The translations under genes were made by a program, and so were the position numbers. This document shows positions 49,739 through 60,148 of a stretch of 64,000 bases of DNA, one piece after another. Below the pieces are notes generated by a model. It was not told the DNA's origin and did no database searches. It saw only the letters and a list, made by a program, of their open reading frames with translations. The DNA lies in contig NZ_FTNK01000014.1 of assembly GCF_900156375.1 (NCBI RefSeq), positions 62,001 through 126,000 on the forward strand, in the 5' to 3' direction. Every line of letters starts with the position of its first letter. Position 1 is the first letter of the stretch. The DNA comes from Paenibacillus macquariensis (lineage in GTDB: Bacteria > Bacillota > Bacilli > Paenibacillales > Paenibacillaceae).

Positions 49739-50490
49739 GGTTGTGGTGGAACAAAATTTGGCCGCCCCTCGTGGCGGTTCTCTTTTTATTGGGGATATGG
49801 CAACTATGTACCTCACTCTTTGAGATTGAGAAATGGATTCTACCCTCTCCAATAGATATTGCTCATGAAGCGATAGCGGGATCTGCTGGATTGTGGCACC
49901 ACACTTTGGCAACAGTTAAGTTAACAGGAGTAGGCTTCACAATTGGAACGTCAATAGGTCTTCTTATTGCCATAGTGTTGCACCGTATTCCTTTTCTTAA
50001 ATCGGCCCTCTATCCTCTACTTATTCTCAGTCAAAATGTACCTACTATAGCGCTTGCTCCCCTACTTATGATTTGGTTTGGGTTCGGTCTGCTACCTAAA
50101 GTGATCGTGATTACCCTTGTTTGTTTCTTTCCCGTGGCTATCGCTATGATGGGTGGGTTACGACAAACTGATCCTATCATGCTTAGCTATATGCGTATGA
50201 TCGGTGCAAGCAATAGGCAAATATTCCTTAAGTTAGAGCTTCCACATGCACTACCTTCACTCTTCTCAGGTATTAAGATTGCAGCAACGTATAGCGTGAT
50301 GGGTGCAGTCATTGCTGAATGGATTGGCTCGGATAAAGGTATTGGTTATTATATGATGCTTCAGAAATCCAGTTATCGTACAGACCGTGTATTTATTGCG
50401 ATAGCCATCATTGTAGTTCTTAGTCTGACCATGTTCGCAATAATTGCCCTGCTCGAGAAATGGTTCGCTCGCTGGAATCAACGGCAGTAA
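49735..50490 (+). CDS. thiX: ABC permease for thiamine pyrimidine precursor (ThiX-like)
   Basis: A 251-residue permease with six helices, starting in the ATGA overlap with the preceding gene. The ABC contact loop YMRMIGASNRQIFLKLELPHALPSLFSGIKIAATYS is typical of SsuC/ThiX-type permeases. It works with ThiY and ThiZ. Confidence 0.92.
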   Translation: MRLWWNKIWPPLVAVLFLLGIWQLCTSLFEIEKWILPSPIDIAHEAIAGSAGLWHHTLATVKLTGVGFTIGTSIGLLIAIVLHRIPFLKSALYPLLILSQNVPTIALAPLLMIWFGFGLLPKVIVITLVCFFPVAIAMMGGLRQTDPIMLSYMRMIGASNRQIFLKLELPHALPSLFSGIKIAATYSVMGAVIAEWIGSDKGIGYYMMLQKSSYRTDRVFIAIAIIVVLSLTMFAIIALLEKWFARWNQRQ

Positions 50491-50535
50491 GTTAATGATC
50501 CTTTTCTCAAAGAATTCTATCAAATAATAAAGGGT

Positions 50536-51381
50536 GTGTTGGCATTGTTGGAATTTCCTACTCAGCATGATCGTAACCCTGGCGGCGTAGTTACTTCTGT
50601 ATCTCCCGCCTTACAGGTTACGGATATTCATAAAAGTTTCAACAGACGACGTCTTGGACTACCCGTGCTTGACGGGGTAACACTTACGGTAGAGCAAGGT
50701 GAATTTGTATCGATCGTGGGTCCATCAGGATGTGGAAAGAGTACGCTATTTCATATTATTGGAGGGTTAGTCCAACCGGACTCCGGCGAAGTATGGATGA
50801 ACGGACAAGAGGTAACTGGAGAACGTGGTCATATCAGCTTTATGCCTCAACAACCCGCTCTATTTCCATGGCGAACGATTGAGGATAATGTGATTCTAGC
50901 ACAGGAAGTAAAGGGGATTTCCAAGAGGGAAGCACGTATGGATGCCCGAGAGTGGATTGCGAAGGTAGGTCTATCTGGATTCGAGCAAGCTTACCCACAT
51001 ATGTTATCTGGTGGTATGCAGCAGCGAGCTGCATTCCTACGAGCATTACTCAGTCCCGAAGAACTGATGTGCTTAGACGAGCCTTTCAGTGCATTAGATG
51101 CACTCACTAGAAGTGATATGCAACGTTGGCTACTCGATATGTGGGAAGAGAATCGTCGCTCTATATTACTCATTACACATAATATAGAGGAAGCGTTACT
51201 CCTCTCCAACCGTATTTACGTATTCTCAAGTCGACCTGGTACTGTTCTACAAGAGATTGAGGTACCTTTCCCTCGACCTCGCCAAGAGGCAATGACTGAA
51301 GATCCTACATTCTTAGGATTGAAACGAGAACTATCAGAGTTGATGAAGGAAGAACAACGTAAAATGCAGATTTTACGATAG
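50536..51381 (+). CDS. thiZ: ABC transporter ATPase (ThiZ-like)
   Basis: The ATPase has Walker A GPSGCGKST, Q-loop MPQQPALFPWRTIEDNV, signature LSGGMQQRAAFLRA, Walker B LMCLDEPFSALD and H-loop LLITHNIEEAL, all intact. It resembles SsuB/TauB/ThiZ ATPases and is the last gene of the TPP-controlled operon. The start is uncertain: GTG at 50536 is within the AAAGGGTG site, and TTG at 50545 is the more likely start by spacing. Confidence 0.92.
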   Translation: MLALLEFPTQHDRNPGGVVTSVSPALQVTDIHKSFNRRRLGLPVLDGVTLTVEQGEFVSIVGPSGCGKSTLFHIIGGLVQPDSGEVWMNGQEVTGERGHISFMPQQPALFPWRTIEDNVILAQEVKGISKREARMDAREWIAKVGLSGFEQAYPHMLSGGMQQRAAFLRALLSPEELMCLDEPFSALDALTRSDMQRWLLDMWEENRRSILLITHNIEEALLLSNRIYVFSSRPGTVLQEIEVPFPRPRQEAMTEDPTFLGLKRELSELMKEEQRKMQILR

Positions 51382-51395
51382 CTAGGTACACAACC

Positions 51396-52013
51396 TTATC
51401 CCCGACTTTTCCCAAAACTTTTATAGTTATTAGCTATGAATATAGAGATAAGAACAATACAAAACAGGACATATGACAGTGTCATCCCCTTAATATTCAT
51501 ATCCGGCATAATAATGGATGAGCTGATAATACCAAACAACCAAATATGTGAAAGTGTACCTACGATAGATGCCCAGGCATACGTGGAGGACTTGATTGGG
51601 GATACGGCAGACATAAAGGAAATGAGATTGTTAGGCATAACAGGAATCGTACGTAGAAAGATAATAGACCATCCACCGTATTTATCCATGCCATGTTGCC
51701 ACTTTTCATACCGTTCCAAACGTTTACCCCATCTTCTGTTGAACCAATTGTAGAAAAAATATCTACACATCGTAAACACCAGAATGGCAGCCACAGAGCC
51801 AACTAACCAACTAGCCAGTAATCCAACTTCCAAGCCTAGAATAGATATGTGAAGCACAATTAATGTTGCAAATGGAAACAGACCTAATATGCCCTGAATA
51901 ATAGCAAGCACTGTCGTAAGGAGGATAATTCCAATACCCTCTAAGCCTGTAAAATTCAGAAGCCATTCAATGACTTGCTCCATCAAATTTGTCATAAAGA
52001 CGACCGACTCCAT
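51396..52013 (-). CDS. TVP38/TMEM64 (SNARE-associated, DedA-related) membrane protein
   Basis: A 205-residue membrane protein with about five helices. The central motif YGGWSIIFLRTIPVMPNNLISFMSAVSPIKSSTYAWASIVGTL is the R-x-x-P-x-P-x-N signature of the TVP38/DedA superfamily, which is linked to lipid carrier flipping and membrane homeostasis. Start MESVVF at 52013 has a weak site; MTNLMEQ at 51995 is an alternative. Its stop is 15 bp from the convergent thiZ stop and no terminator is obvious between them. Confidence 0.87.
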   Translation of the reverse strand: MESVVFMTNLMEQVIEWLLNFTGLEGIGIILLTTVLAIIQGILGLFPFATLIVLHISILGLEVGLLASWLVGSVAAILVFTMCRYFFYNWFNRRWGKRLERYEKWQHGMDKYGGWSIIFLRTIPVMPNNLISFMSAVSPIKSSTYAWASIVGTLSHIWLFGIISSSIIMPDMNIKGMTLSYVLFCIVLISIFIANNYKSFGKSRG

Positions 52014-52065
52014 TCTATACTTCTGTAATTAATCAAAAAAATTTAAGATAGGAGAGTCGATCAAC

Positions 52066-52869
52066 ATGAATCTTTCAGTAAACACGCCACTCTTTGATTC
52101 TCATATACATCTTGATTCCTATACACAACAGCACCCATTACACCTTGAGTCGTTATGTAATGACAACGTCACAGGTGTAATTGCTGTATCTATGGACCTT
52201 ACATCCAGTAAGCGCAACCTAGAACTCTCGAGAATGTACCCCTCTATTGTTCATCCAGCCTTCGGATTCCATCCCGAACAACCCTTGCCGACCATGCAGG
52301 AGACTACGCAACTGTTCTCATGGATGGAGCTACATCTTCAAGATATGGTTGCTGTCGGTGAAGTGGGACTTCCCTATTATTCTTACCTAGAAGCCAAAGA
52401 GCACGGCCATTCATTTGATCCATTGCCCTATATCGACCTACTAGAGAGGTTTATTTCTTTTGCTGCTATTCATAATAAGCCTATCGTACTCCATGCTGTT
52501 TATGAAGACGCCGATATCGTGTGTAACTTACTTGAACATTATAACGTAAAGCGTGCACATTTTCATTGGTTCAAGGGTTCTCGAGACACTATACAGAGGA
52601 TGGCAAATAACGGATACTATATCTCCTTCACACCCGATCTTGTATATGAAGTCGAAATTCAAGAACTAGCTCGCGTCTATCCAATCCATCAGATCATGGT
52701 AGAAACCGATGGTCCGTGGCCTTTCGAAGGACCTTTCTCCGGACAACTAACCCATCCCCGTATGGTTGCTGATGTGATTGAAGCCTGGAGTCAGATACAT
52801 AACATGAATGTTGTAGAAGCCCGTGCAATGATCTACTCCAACACTAAACTATTTTATGGGATACCATGA
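52066..52869 (+). CDS. TatD family metal-dependent hydrolase
   Basis: A 267-residue protein with the TatD metal-binding pattern: FDSHIHLDSY (HxH), AFGFHPEQ, VGEVGLPYYS (Glu), VLHAV, HFHWFKGS and VETDGPWPF (final Asp). Bacterial TatD proteins act as 3'-5' exonuclease/DNase and in stress responses; some relatives are QueE-like hydrolases. An ATAGGAGAG site precedes the ATG at 52066. It appears to be a single gene. Confidence 0.88.
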   Translation: MNLSVNTPLFDSHIHLDSYTQQHPLHLESLCNDNVTGVIAVSMDLTSSKRNLELSRMYPSIVHPAFGFHPEQPLPTMQETTQLFSWMELHLQDMVAVGEVGLPYYSYLEAKEHGHSFDPLPYIDLLERFISFAAIHNKPIVLHAVYEDADIVCNLLEHYNVKRAHFHWFKGSRDTIQRMANNGYYISFTPDLVYEVEIQELARVYPIHQIMVETDGPWPFEGPFSGQLTHPRMVADVIEAWSQIHNMNVVEARAMIYSNTKLFYGIP

Positions 52870-52880
52870 GGTCATATGAA

Positions 52881-53642
52881 TTACTTTTTCATAAACCCTT
52901 TACTCTCTAGAAATTCCTTCATGTGTAATCGATGTGGTAATGCCAAACGATTAGCCATGACTTGTGACCATGGGGTATCTTTCTTCCCCTCTGTTCTTTC
53001 AATCATATATTGTTTCGTAGTCACATCATAAGATTTCACCTGTTCTATGCTTTGTTCCTTATTATAACCATTCTTGTGAAGTACCGCTTCGATGGGTAAG
53101 CGTGGTTTCAAATCATTCTCTTGATCCGGGTATCCTACACACATGCCGAATACAGGATACACTAATTCGGGTAAACCAAGAAGTTCTGAGACCTCTGCAA
53201 TATGGTTTCGAATGCCGCCAATGTACACAATTCCAAGCCCTAATGATTCCGCAGCAATCGCTGCATTCTGAGCCGCTAAAGCCACATCTATCGTGGCTAC
53301 AATAAAGTTTTCCATCGAGTCTTCGTAGGACGGTTTATCACCTAAATGCGGTGCCGTTACTTGCTTCAGGCGATGTAAATCTGCACACCAGACCAGGAAA
53401 ACGGAACACTGCTCAACATACGCTTGATTTCCCGCAAGAGCAGCTAGCTTCCCTTTAAGTTCTGGTTCCGTTATAGCAATGACACTATAAGCTTGCACAT
53501 TACTAGAAGTTGAAGCCCGTTGTGCTGTGGATATAATCGTATTCAACTGTTCATCTGTGACCTGAGTATCTGTAAATTGACGAACAGATCGATGGTTCCT
53601 TAATAGAGAAAGTGTCTCGTTGACTATAACTTCATTGCTCAT
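52881..53642 (-). CDS. Nitroreductase family protein (NfrA/NfsA type)
   Basis: The 253-residue protein begins with ETLSLLRNHRSVRQFTDTQVTDEQLNTIISTAQRASTSSNVQAYSVIAI, the FMN-binding start of NADPH-dependent nitroreductases. ESLGLGIVYIGGIRN and GMCVGYPDQENDLKPRLP match the NfsA/NfrA subfamily. Its ATG overlaps the tetR stop by 4 bases. It reduces quinones or nitro compounds with FMN and probably takes part in the response sensed by the TetR regulator. Confidence 0.92.
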   Translation of the reverse strand: MSNEVIVNETLSLLRNHRSVRQFTDTQVTDEQLNTIISTAQRASTSSNVQAYSVIAITEPELKGKLAALAGNQAYVEQCSVFLVWCADLHRLKQVTAPHLGDKPSYEDSMENFIVATIDVALAAQNAAIAAESLGLGIVYIGGIRNHIAEVSELLGLPELVYPVFGMCVGYPDQENDLKPRLPIEAVLHKNGYNKEQSIEQVKSYDVTTKQYMIERTEGKKDTPWSQVMANRLALPHRLHMKEFLESKGFMKK

Positions 53643-54232
53643 CTCTCTAACGCTCCTAATCCTCGTAGTATAAATTCAACTGTCTGATCAGCAAGAATAT
53701 CCGGTACAAGCTCATCATTTGGAAATAACTTTTGAATTAAACAAGTCTTCTTATGTGCAAGGGATAAATTGATAACCATTAGCAAAGCTTGAGGCAAAGA
53801 AGTGAAGTGAAAGACACCTTCTTCTTTCCCCTTTTCCAATAACTGCTTGACCTTGGACCACATCGGATTCACGAATTCTAACACAACCCTCATCCGATTA
53901 GATTCAAGCATAATCTCCTGCTGAACAATATCACTTAACTCTTTATCAGCTATAGTAAATTTAATTACCCCATGAATCATCGTTCTCATACCTTCCACTG
54001 GGTCTTGAAGCAAATCTTTAATATCCAACAAATCTTTATGTGGAAAAAGATTTACAAACAAAGCCTCAAACACCTTCTCCTTGCCCCCAAAGTGATAGGA
54101 TACAAGAGCAATGTTGGCATTAGCTTCCTCACATATCTGACGGACACTTGTTCCATCATATCCTTGCCTAGCAAAGAGCTTCTTAGCCGATAACAAAATA
54201 CGCATTTTTATGTCTAGTTCCGAATATTCCAT
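53639..54232 (-). CDS. TetR family regulator
   Basis: A 197-residue regulator with N-terminal helix-turn-helix KMRILLSAKKLFARQGYDGTSVRQICEEANANIALVSYHFGGKEKVFEALF (about 9-58) and a helical ligand domain. It lies between the ABC-2 permease gene and the nitroreductase gene in one operon. Two adjoining near-palindromes at the operon start (55493-55525) are likely its binding sites, so it probably represses its own operon. Confidence 0.9.
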   Translation of the reverse strand: MEYSELDIKMRILLSAKKLFARQGYDGTSVRQICEEANANIALVSYHFGGKEKVFEALFVNLFPHKDLLDIKDLLQDPVEGMRTMIHGVIKFTIADKELSDIVQQEIMLESNRMRVVLEFVNPMWSKVKQLLEKGKEEGVFHFTSLPQALLMVINLSLAHKKTCLIQKLFPNDELVPDILADQTVEFILRGLGALER

Positions 54233-54292
54233 TGGTTCGTCCCCTTAAGATTACTACATCTCATTATGAATCTTAAGAATTGCATGTGCAAG

Positions 54293-55468
54293 CTAGGGGT
54301 GACTCGGTATAGATACTGGGATGCTTTCTTCTTGATGAATCCCCTTAGAGACTTTTTCTTTCTTAAGAGCCACCACCAACAAACTAACTAGCAAACATAT
54401 TACAGTAATAATCATGAGTCCCCATATACTCGAAGATATGCCAGGTCCTCCGAACTGAAGCGCCATCAATCCTTGAACACCGTATGTCGCCGGTAAGAAT
54501 TGTCCTATCGAATGATAAAAGTTATTCAACATGAGTCGCGGTACCATCGCACCTGAGGTCACTAGTTGCATGGACATCATGATAATATTTATTAGCATCC
54601 CACTCATGCCTAACACGTTAATAAACATTTGACTAAAGAACATGAAAGCAAATATTAATAACATCTGAAACATCCATAGTGCTAGAAAACCACGCTCCAT
54701 TTGTCCTCCTAGTACCAATACCATGACCGAACCTATGAAAGAAATCACAGGCGCCGAAATAAAATTAATAACTAGTCGTGCACGAAAACTATTCCATTTG
54801 GAAAGCGTACCTGCCAATAATAATGTTGACTGATGTAAGTTCTGCGCCATGATCATACTTCCAACAAAAGAAGCCAAGACAAGCATTAATGGAACCATCT
54901 GATTATTCATCCCACTGACAGGATGGGTATAGATCATTTGGGACTCTACTTTCCCCACTAATGACTGAGCCGTAACACCCGCTTGGGCAGAGGGCATTTG
55001 TAACTGTTCTAGCACAGCTTGAGTCCCTTGCGTGGCTACATTCTTATTCACCATATCTGTGATTGTGGTTGCTACCGTCTGCATTATACTCTTAATTAAA
55101 GCCGCATTCGATTCGTTAATTGTATAGACAAGCGAAGCCTTTTCCCCAGAAGTCTGCAATTGTTGACTGAAATCTTCGGGTATTTGTACAATCATCTGTA
55201 CATCACGTATATCCAGCTGTCTCTCTGCCTCTTGTTGATCCAAGGTAATGACTTTAAAAGGAAGCTTGCCAACAAGTTGCTTCTCTATCATTGCCCCCGT
55301 CGTCTTATCCTGATTTACTAAAGCGATCTGAAAGTTATCAACTCGTTCAGTCACCCCATCATAAGCCGTCATCCATATCGCGCTAAAGATTAACTGAAAG
55401 GCAATAGCTATCACGATTGCAATAATCGTTTGAGGTTTCTTAAAATAAGCTTGTAAGGCATTAACCAT
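54293..55468 (-). CDS. ABC-2 type permease (efflux-like)
   Basis: The ATG at 55468 lies 9 bases after AGGAG; an ATG at 55477 would be directly on the site. The 391-residue protein has a first helix (about 17-35), a large extracellular part (about 40-190) and five more helices (about 190-375). This is the layout of ABC-2 membrane proteins such as YhgE/Pip-related and antibiotic-export permeases. No ATPase gene is adjacent. It is first in the TetR-controlled operon. Confidence 0.85.
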   Translation of the reverse strand: MVNALQAYFKKPQTIIAIVIAIAFQLIFSAIWMTAYDGVTERVDNFQIALVNQDKTTGAMIEKQLVGKLPFKVITLDQQEAERQLDIRDVQMIVQIPEDFSQQLQTSGEKASLVYTINESNAALIKSIMQTVATTITDMVNKNVATQGTQAVLEQLQMPSAQAGVTAQSLVGKVESQMIYTHPVSGMNNQMVPLMLVLASFVGSMIMAQNLHQSTLLLAGTLSKWNSFRARLVINFISAPVISFIGSVMVLVLGGQMERGFLALWMFQMLLIFAFMFFSQMFINVLGMSGMLINIIMMSMQLVTSGAMVPRLMLNNFYHSIGQFLPATYGVQGLMALQFGGPGISSSIWGLMIITVICLLVSLLVVALKKEKVSKGIHQEESIPVSIPSHP

Positions 55469-55492
55469 CCTTCTCATCTCCTATTATCTCAT

Positions 55493-55525
55493 TTAAACAT
55501 TTGTTTTAATTAAACGTTTGTTTAA
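55493..55525. promoter_or_regulatory. Two adjacent TetR-type operators
   Basis: TTAAACATTTGTTTTAA (55493-55509) and TTAAACGTTTGTTTAA (55510-55525) lie head to tail. Each is nearly palindromic. They cover the transcription start region just downstream of the -10. Confidence 0.7.
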
Positions 55526-55527
55526 TC

Positions 55528-55556
55528 ATGATATGGAAATATAGTCATACTGTCAA
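55528..55556 (-). promoter_or_regulatory. Sigma-A promoter of the TetR operon
   Basis: TTGACA (55551-55556) and TATCAT (55528-55533) are separated by 17 bp on minus. Confidence 0.82.
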
Positions 55557-55569
55557 TCCCTTGAATAGA

Positions 55570-55601
55570 AAAAAACCTAAGAAAGTTAACTTCCCTAGGT
55601 T
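55570..55601 (-). terminator. Terminator after copA
   Basis: AACCTA-GGGAAGTT and AACTTTC-TAGGTT (minus) form a stem with small internal mismatches, followed by TTTTTCT. Confidence 0.78.
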
Positions 55602-55662
55602 ACTTGTCGATTGATGTAAACTCCCACCCCAAATTGATTATTACGTTAGAAGTTAAAGCATT

Positions 55663-57897
55663 TCATAGCTTCACACGTTGCAATCGTAGTGCATTAAGCA
55701 CGACGGAGACTGAGCTAAATGCCATCGCTGCGCCTGCAAGCCAAGGAGCTAACAATCCTAAAGCAGCTATTGGGATACCTATTGTATTGTACGCTAACGC
55801 CCAGAACAGATTCTGCTTAATGTTGCTCATCGTTCTTCTGCTCATCATGACAGCGTCCGCAACGGCGTTCAAATCCCCTCTCATCAGCGTAACGTTGGCG
55901 GCTTCCATGGCAACGTCCGTTCCTGTGCCGACGGCCATTCCGATATCTGCTGTAGCTAAGGCTGGTGCATCATTAATCCCATCTCCAACCATGGCGATAA
56001 CTTTACCCGACTGCTGTAGCTTCTTCACTTCCGCTGCTTTGCCCTCTGGAAGCACCTCAGCCAATACCGTTAAGATACCTGCTTGCTTGGCAATCGCCTT
56101 AGCCGTACGCTTGTTGTCACCGGTAATCATGATGACATCCATCCCCATATCTCGCAATCGCTTGACAGCTTCTCTAGAAGTCTCTTTGATGGTGTCCGCA
56201 ACAGCCACGATTCCCGCATATTTACCATCAATAGCAACAAGCATGGCGGTCTTTCCTAATTCTTCAAGGCTATTCATGTCTTCATGGGCAGTTCCTATAT
56301 CCAGTCCATGATCAGACATCAGTTTACGTGTACCTACGAGCATCTTCCTACCTTCCACCCATGCCATGACGCCATACCCTGGAAGGTTCTCAAAATGTTT
56401 GGCAGCAGGTAGTGGCAACCCTTTACTTCTATCTATCGCCGCACTCACAATAGCATCTGCAAGTGGATGCTCCGAATACCTCTCAACAGCAGCTGTCATT
56501 CTGAGTAATGAGCTCGCGGTCATCGGCGCTACGGGAAGAACGTTTGTCAATATAGGCTTACCATTAGTCACCGTACCTGTCTTATCTAACACGACAACTT
56601 CTATTCGCTGTGCAGACTCTAAATACTCTCCGCCCTTGAACAAAATTCCAAGTTCTGCAGCACGACCCGACCCTGCCATAATTGACGTTGGTGTCGCAAG
56701 ACCAAGCGCACATGGGCAAGCAATGACAAGTACAGCAATGGCTTTTTCCAAAGCACTAGCGAATTGGCTTGGCTCCACTACGAAATACCACATAATGAAC
56801 GTAATCACCGCAATGCCTACCACAATAGGTACAAAAATGCCTGAAATCACATCTGCAATCCGTTGAATAGGTGCCTTTGAACCTTGTGCTGCTTCTACCA
56901 CTTGGATGATCTGTGCTAGCGTCGTATCTTTACCAACCTTCGTGGCTTCGATACGAAGGACACCATTCTTGTTCAGCGTTGCACCTATTACCTTATCTCC
57001 CACCCGTTTCTCTATAGGGATACTCTCTCCCGTAAGCATCGACTCGTCTATAGATGATTGGCCTTGAATAACTTGTCCATCTACGGGAATCTTGTCTCCA
57101 GGTTTAACGATGATCACATCACCGACTATAACCTCATCTATTGGAATGCTAACTTCTTCTCCATCACGCAGAATGAGCGCAGTCTTAGCTTGCAATCCCA
57201 TCAGACTCTTAATAGCCTCCGATGAACGACCTTTGGCCAACGCTTCAAACCATTTGCCTACCAGAATTAATGTGATTAGCATACTACTTGTCTCGTAGTA
57301 CATTTCGACCGTGTGTTCCATTGTCCCCATACCGATTGACTGAATCGTAAGATATACACTATAGAAATAAGCTGCCGACGTACCTAAGACGACCAACACA
57401 TCCATATTGGCACTACCATTACGCAGTGCTTTATAGGCGCCCACATAGAATTGGCCTCCAATAATAAACTGTACTGGCGTACTTAAGACCAGTTGGAACC
57501 ACGGGTTCACAAATAAAGAAGGAACAGGAATCCATGAAGTGAATGAGAAATGTGCTACCATAGCCCATAGTAAGGGAAGCGAAAGTGTTGCCGCGAACAA
57601 CCACATCCATTTTTTCCGATCAATTTCATGTTGTCGAAGCCGCGCTATATCTTGTGCCTCCTGCTTAAGTGAGGCTCTATATCCAAGTTGTTCCACTTTG
57701 CTAATCATCTCATTCACCGTTATATTGCTTGATAAATACGCAACATGAGCCGTTTCCAAAGCAAGGTTCACATTCGCTTGAGAGATTCCTGTCATTCTGC
57801 TAAGACCCTTCTCAATCCGAGTTGCACATGCTGAGCACGTCATACCCGTAATTTGTAATGTTGTCTTAAGCTCTTCAGATGTATTTGATAATACCAT
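55663..57897 (-). CDS. copA: Copper-exporting P1B-type ATPase
   Basis: The 744-residue pump has one heavy-metal domain with GMTCSACAT (C21, C24), whereas Bacillus subtilis CopA has two. The transmembrane metal site is C394-P395-C396 in [16 protein letters not shown], the phosphorylated D438 (LDKTGT), the EHPLADAIV motif and GDGINDAP are all intact. It exports Cu(I) from the cell. No csoR or copZ lies next to it; copper genes ycnJ and ycnI are 3-5 kb away. AAAGGGGG precedes the ATG. Confidence 0.94.
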   Translation of the reverse strand: MVLSNTSEELKTTLQITGMTCSACATRIEKGLSRMTGISQANVNLALETAHVAYLSSNITVNEMISKVEQLGYRASLKQEAQDIARLRQHEIDRKKWMWLFAATLSLPLLWAMVAHFSFTSWIPVPSLFVNPWFQLVLSTPVQFIIGGQFYVGAYKALRNGSANMDVLVVLGTSAAYFYSVYLTIQSIGMGTMEHTVEMYYETSSMLITLILVGKWFEALAKGRSSEAIKSLMGLQAKTALILRDGEEVSIPIDEVIVGDVIIVKPGDKIPVDGQVIQGQSSIDESMLTGESIPIEKRVGDKVIGATLNKNGVLRIEATKVGKDTTLAQIIQVVEAAQGSKAPIQRIADVISGIFVPIVVGIAVITFIMWYFVVEPSQFASALEKAIAVLVIACPCALGLATPTSIMAGSGRAAELGILFKGGEYLESAQRIEVVVLDKTGTVTNGKPILTNVLPVAPMTASSLLRMTAAVERYSEHPLADAIVSAAIDRSKGLPLPAAKHFENLPGYGVMAWVEGRKMLVGTRKLMSDHGLDIGTAHEDMNSLEELGKTAMLVAIDGKYAGIVAVADTIKETSREAVKRLRDMGMDVIMITGDNKRTAKAIAKQAGILTVLAEVLPEGKAAEVKKLQQSGKVIAMVGDGINDAPALATADIGMAVGTGTDVAMEAANVTLMRGDLNAVADAVMMSRRTMSNIKQNLFWALAYNTIGIPIAALGLLAPWLAGAAMAFSSVSVVLNALRLQRVKL

Positions 57898-58191
57898 TGA
57901 CGATCCCCCTTTACCCCAACCACTCTCAAATCTTAACTAAGGGGATTTATCAACAATTCGTCAATCACATCACTTTCACCTTCTACGATTCTTTCCACGA
58001 CACAACTTCTCTTGCGACCTTCAACAATGGATTCCTTAATACATCGCGCTATAGCCTATATTTATGGAAATTTTTATGAAATAAATGGTATAAAATAAAG
58101 GAATTTTTCTTTTTTTGACGAATCATAGATAAATTAGCACATCTAAATTTCACAACCCATCAATAGTCACTCTAAAGAAAGAAGGTTATCC

Positions 58192-60036
58192 ATGTTTACC
58201 TCACAATGGTTCAAAGGTATAACATGGCGTCAGATTTACCCATTGTTACTATGCCTTCTTGGGATTAGCTTATTCAGCATGGTATATAAGCCCTCTTTGT
58301 TCGAGTATTCATCCTCTGAGTGGATATTATTAACATCTATGCTTGGGACCTCTTTTGTACTTTACTTTTTCACATTTCAGTTACCACCTGACGGAAGTAA
58401 ACAATCGATGGACTCTGCCGTTTATCTGGCTTGCGTGTTTATCTACGACGTTTCATTTGCCCTAACCGTACTATTCTTAAATGCACTTGTCTTTACAATC
58501 TGCGAAAGAAAAGTTGCGCTGAGAAAGCATCTGATTAATTTCTGTATTTATTCCAATATGGTCATCCTTTCTGCCACTATGTATAACTGGGCAGGAGGTT
58601 CCACAGGAGCCTTAGATAATAGACACCTATTTGCTTATACCCTCGCATTAACGGTGTATTTCACTGTAAATATCTTATGTATTAGTATATTTTACTTTCT
58701 GGACTTTGGTAATCGTCTTCGCGACACACTCAAGAACCAGTTCAAGGCATCCTTAACGATATATCTATGCACCTTAATCCTATCTATCGTCCTTACTGTA
58801 TTAATTGTCCATAACGGTATTATAGGACTATTATTGTTTACGGGTCTCAGCATCCTACTCTCGCGATCTTATATTCGTATGTTTAACCTATATCTACAAG
58901 TTGAAGAGCGAGCAATCAAAGATCCTCACACAGGACTTTATAACCACAACTTTTTTGAGCGTAGTCTTGAGAAAGAACTCAATGATTCCATCTTGAATAC
59001 CTCTAACTTATCCCTTGCAATGATCCATATCGATGATTTCAAAATATTTAAAGATCATCATGGTCATCTCTTAGCTGACCAACTGCTTGCCTTGGTTGGA
59101 AAGAATCTTAAAAACGAGTCTGAAGCGATCGATGCTATAGCCTCTCGGAGTATAAATGAAGAATTCACAATTCTCATGCCCGGTTATGATTCAAATAAAG
59201 CTTTTCTCTTTATAAACCGCCTTCGCAAAAATCTAAATGATACTTATTTCGAAGGAGTTGAGGTATTTCCTCATAGTTGTCTCTCTTTCTCTGCAGGTAT
59301 TGCTACCGTTCAACTGGATATACATCACAAATCAGATCTCGTTGATCGCGCAACTCAAGCACTATCTCAAGCTAAACACCAAGGGAAAAACACAGTCTAC
59401 ATCCATGGATCTACAACTAATCTAAAGTCAGAAATCGACATTTCCCAAGATGTGAGAGACCTCGAACAACTACTAAGTCTTTTCTTGTATAAAGATATTA
59501 CAACCTATACCCACTCTAAGCGAGTATTTCAATATGCCATCGACATGAGTGAAATTCTACAGTTGGATGCTATATATTATAGAAAATTCGTATTAGGAGC
59601 TCTCATTCATGATATCGGAAAGATAGAACTCCCTCGTGAACTCCTTCAAACGACCACAAAACTTACCTCAGATGAATGGAACATGATCAAAAGCCATGTC
59701 ACATGGGGTAAACACATCATTTTGAGTCAAGAGCGGTTCAAAGAATTAGCCCCTTTAGTCGAACTCCATCACGAACGTTACGACGGCAAAGGATATCCCA
59801 ATGGCTTCAAGGAAGAGCAAATTCCAATGCTGTGCCGCATGCTGACCATTATCGATTCCTTCGATGCCATGACATCGGAAAGACCCTATCAAAAAACGAA
59901 GACATTATCAGAAGCTATCACAGAAATTCGGGCATGTGCTGGTTCACAATTCGATCCAACTCTAACAGAGTTATTTATCGCTTACATTGAAGAGAAATTC
60001 GTTGGGACGATAAAATTCCCAATGCTACAATTCTAA
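58192..60036 (+). CDS. Membrane protein with degenerate GGDEF and HD-GYP domains
   Basis: The 614-residue protein has about seven N-terminal membrane helices (residues 15-235), then a GGDEF-like domain (about 250-405). In it the GGDEF motif reads INEEF (321-325), so cyclase activity is unlikely. The HD-GYP domain follows (about 425-605) with H473-D474 (HDIGKIELP), HHERYDGKGYP (G534-Y535-P536) and FDAMTSERPYQ intact. It probably degrades c-di-GMP, and the GGDEF remnant may bind GTP as a regulator. An AAGAAGG site precedes the ATG. Confidence 0.9.
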   Translation: MFTSQWFKGITWRQIYPLLLCLLGISLFSMVYKPSLFEYSSSEWILLTSMLGTSFVLYFFTFQLPPDGSKQSMDSAVYLACVFIYDVSFALTVLFLNALVFTICERKVALRKHLINFCIYSNMVILSATMYNWAGGSTGALDNRHLFAYTLALTVYFTVNILCISIFYFLDFGNRLRDTLKNQFKASLTIYLCTLILSIVLTVLIVHNGIIGLLLFTGLSILLSRSYIRMFNLYLQVEERAIKDPHTGLYNHNFFERSLEKELNDSILNTSNLSLAMIHIDDFKIFKDHHGHLLADQLLALVGKNLKNESEAIDAIASRSINEEFTILMPGYDSNKAFLFINRLRKNLNDTYFEGVEVFPHSCLSFSAGIATVQLDIHHKSDLVDRATQALSQAKHQGKNTVYIHGSTTNLKSEIDISQDVRDLEQLLSLFLYKDITTYTHSKRVFQYAIDMSEILQLDAIYYRKFVLGALIHDIGKIELPRELLQTTTKLTSDEWNMIKSHVTWGKHIILSQERFKELAPLVELHHERYDGKGYPNGFKEEQIPMLCRMLTIIDSFDAMTSERPYQKTKTLSEAITEIRACAGSQFDPTLTELFIAYIEEKFVGTIKFPMLQF

Positions 60037-60085
60037 CAACCATGCTTCTTTTTATATGATCTCGATCTATTCCTGTTAAAATATG

Positions 60086-60127
60086 AATAACCCGTTAGTT
60101 CGATTACTTGCGAACTAACGGGTTATT
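60086..60127. terminator. Bidirectional terminator between HD-GYP and 57-aa genes
   Basis: AATAACCCGTTAGTTCG (60086-60102) pairs perfectly with its complement at 60111-60127, a 17-bp stem with T residues on both sides. Confidence 0.85.
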
Positions 60128-60148
60128 TAGTGATTTAATGTCGTCATC

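Noticed and set aside
55604-56311. 235-codon plus-strand frame opposite copA
   Set aside because: It is an antisense shadow of the conserved ATPase domain.
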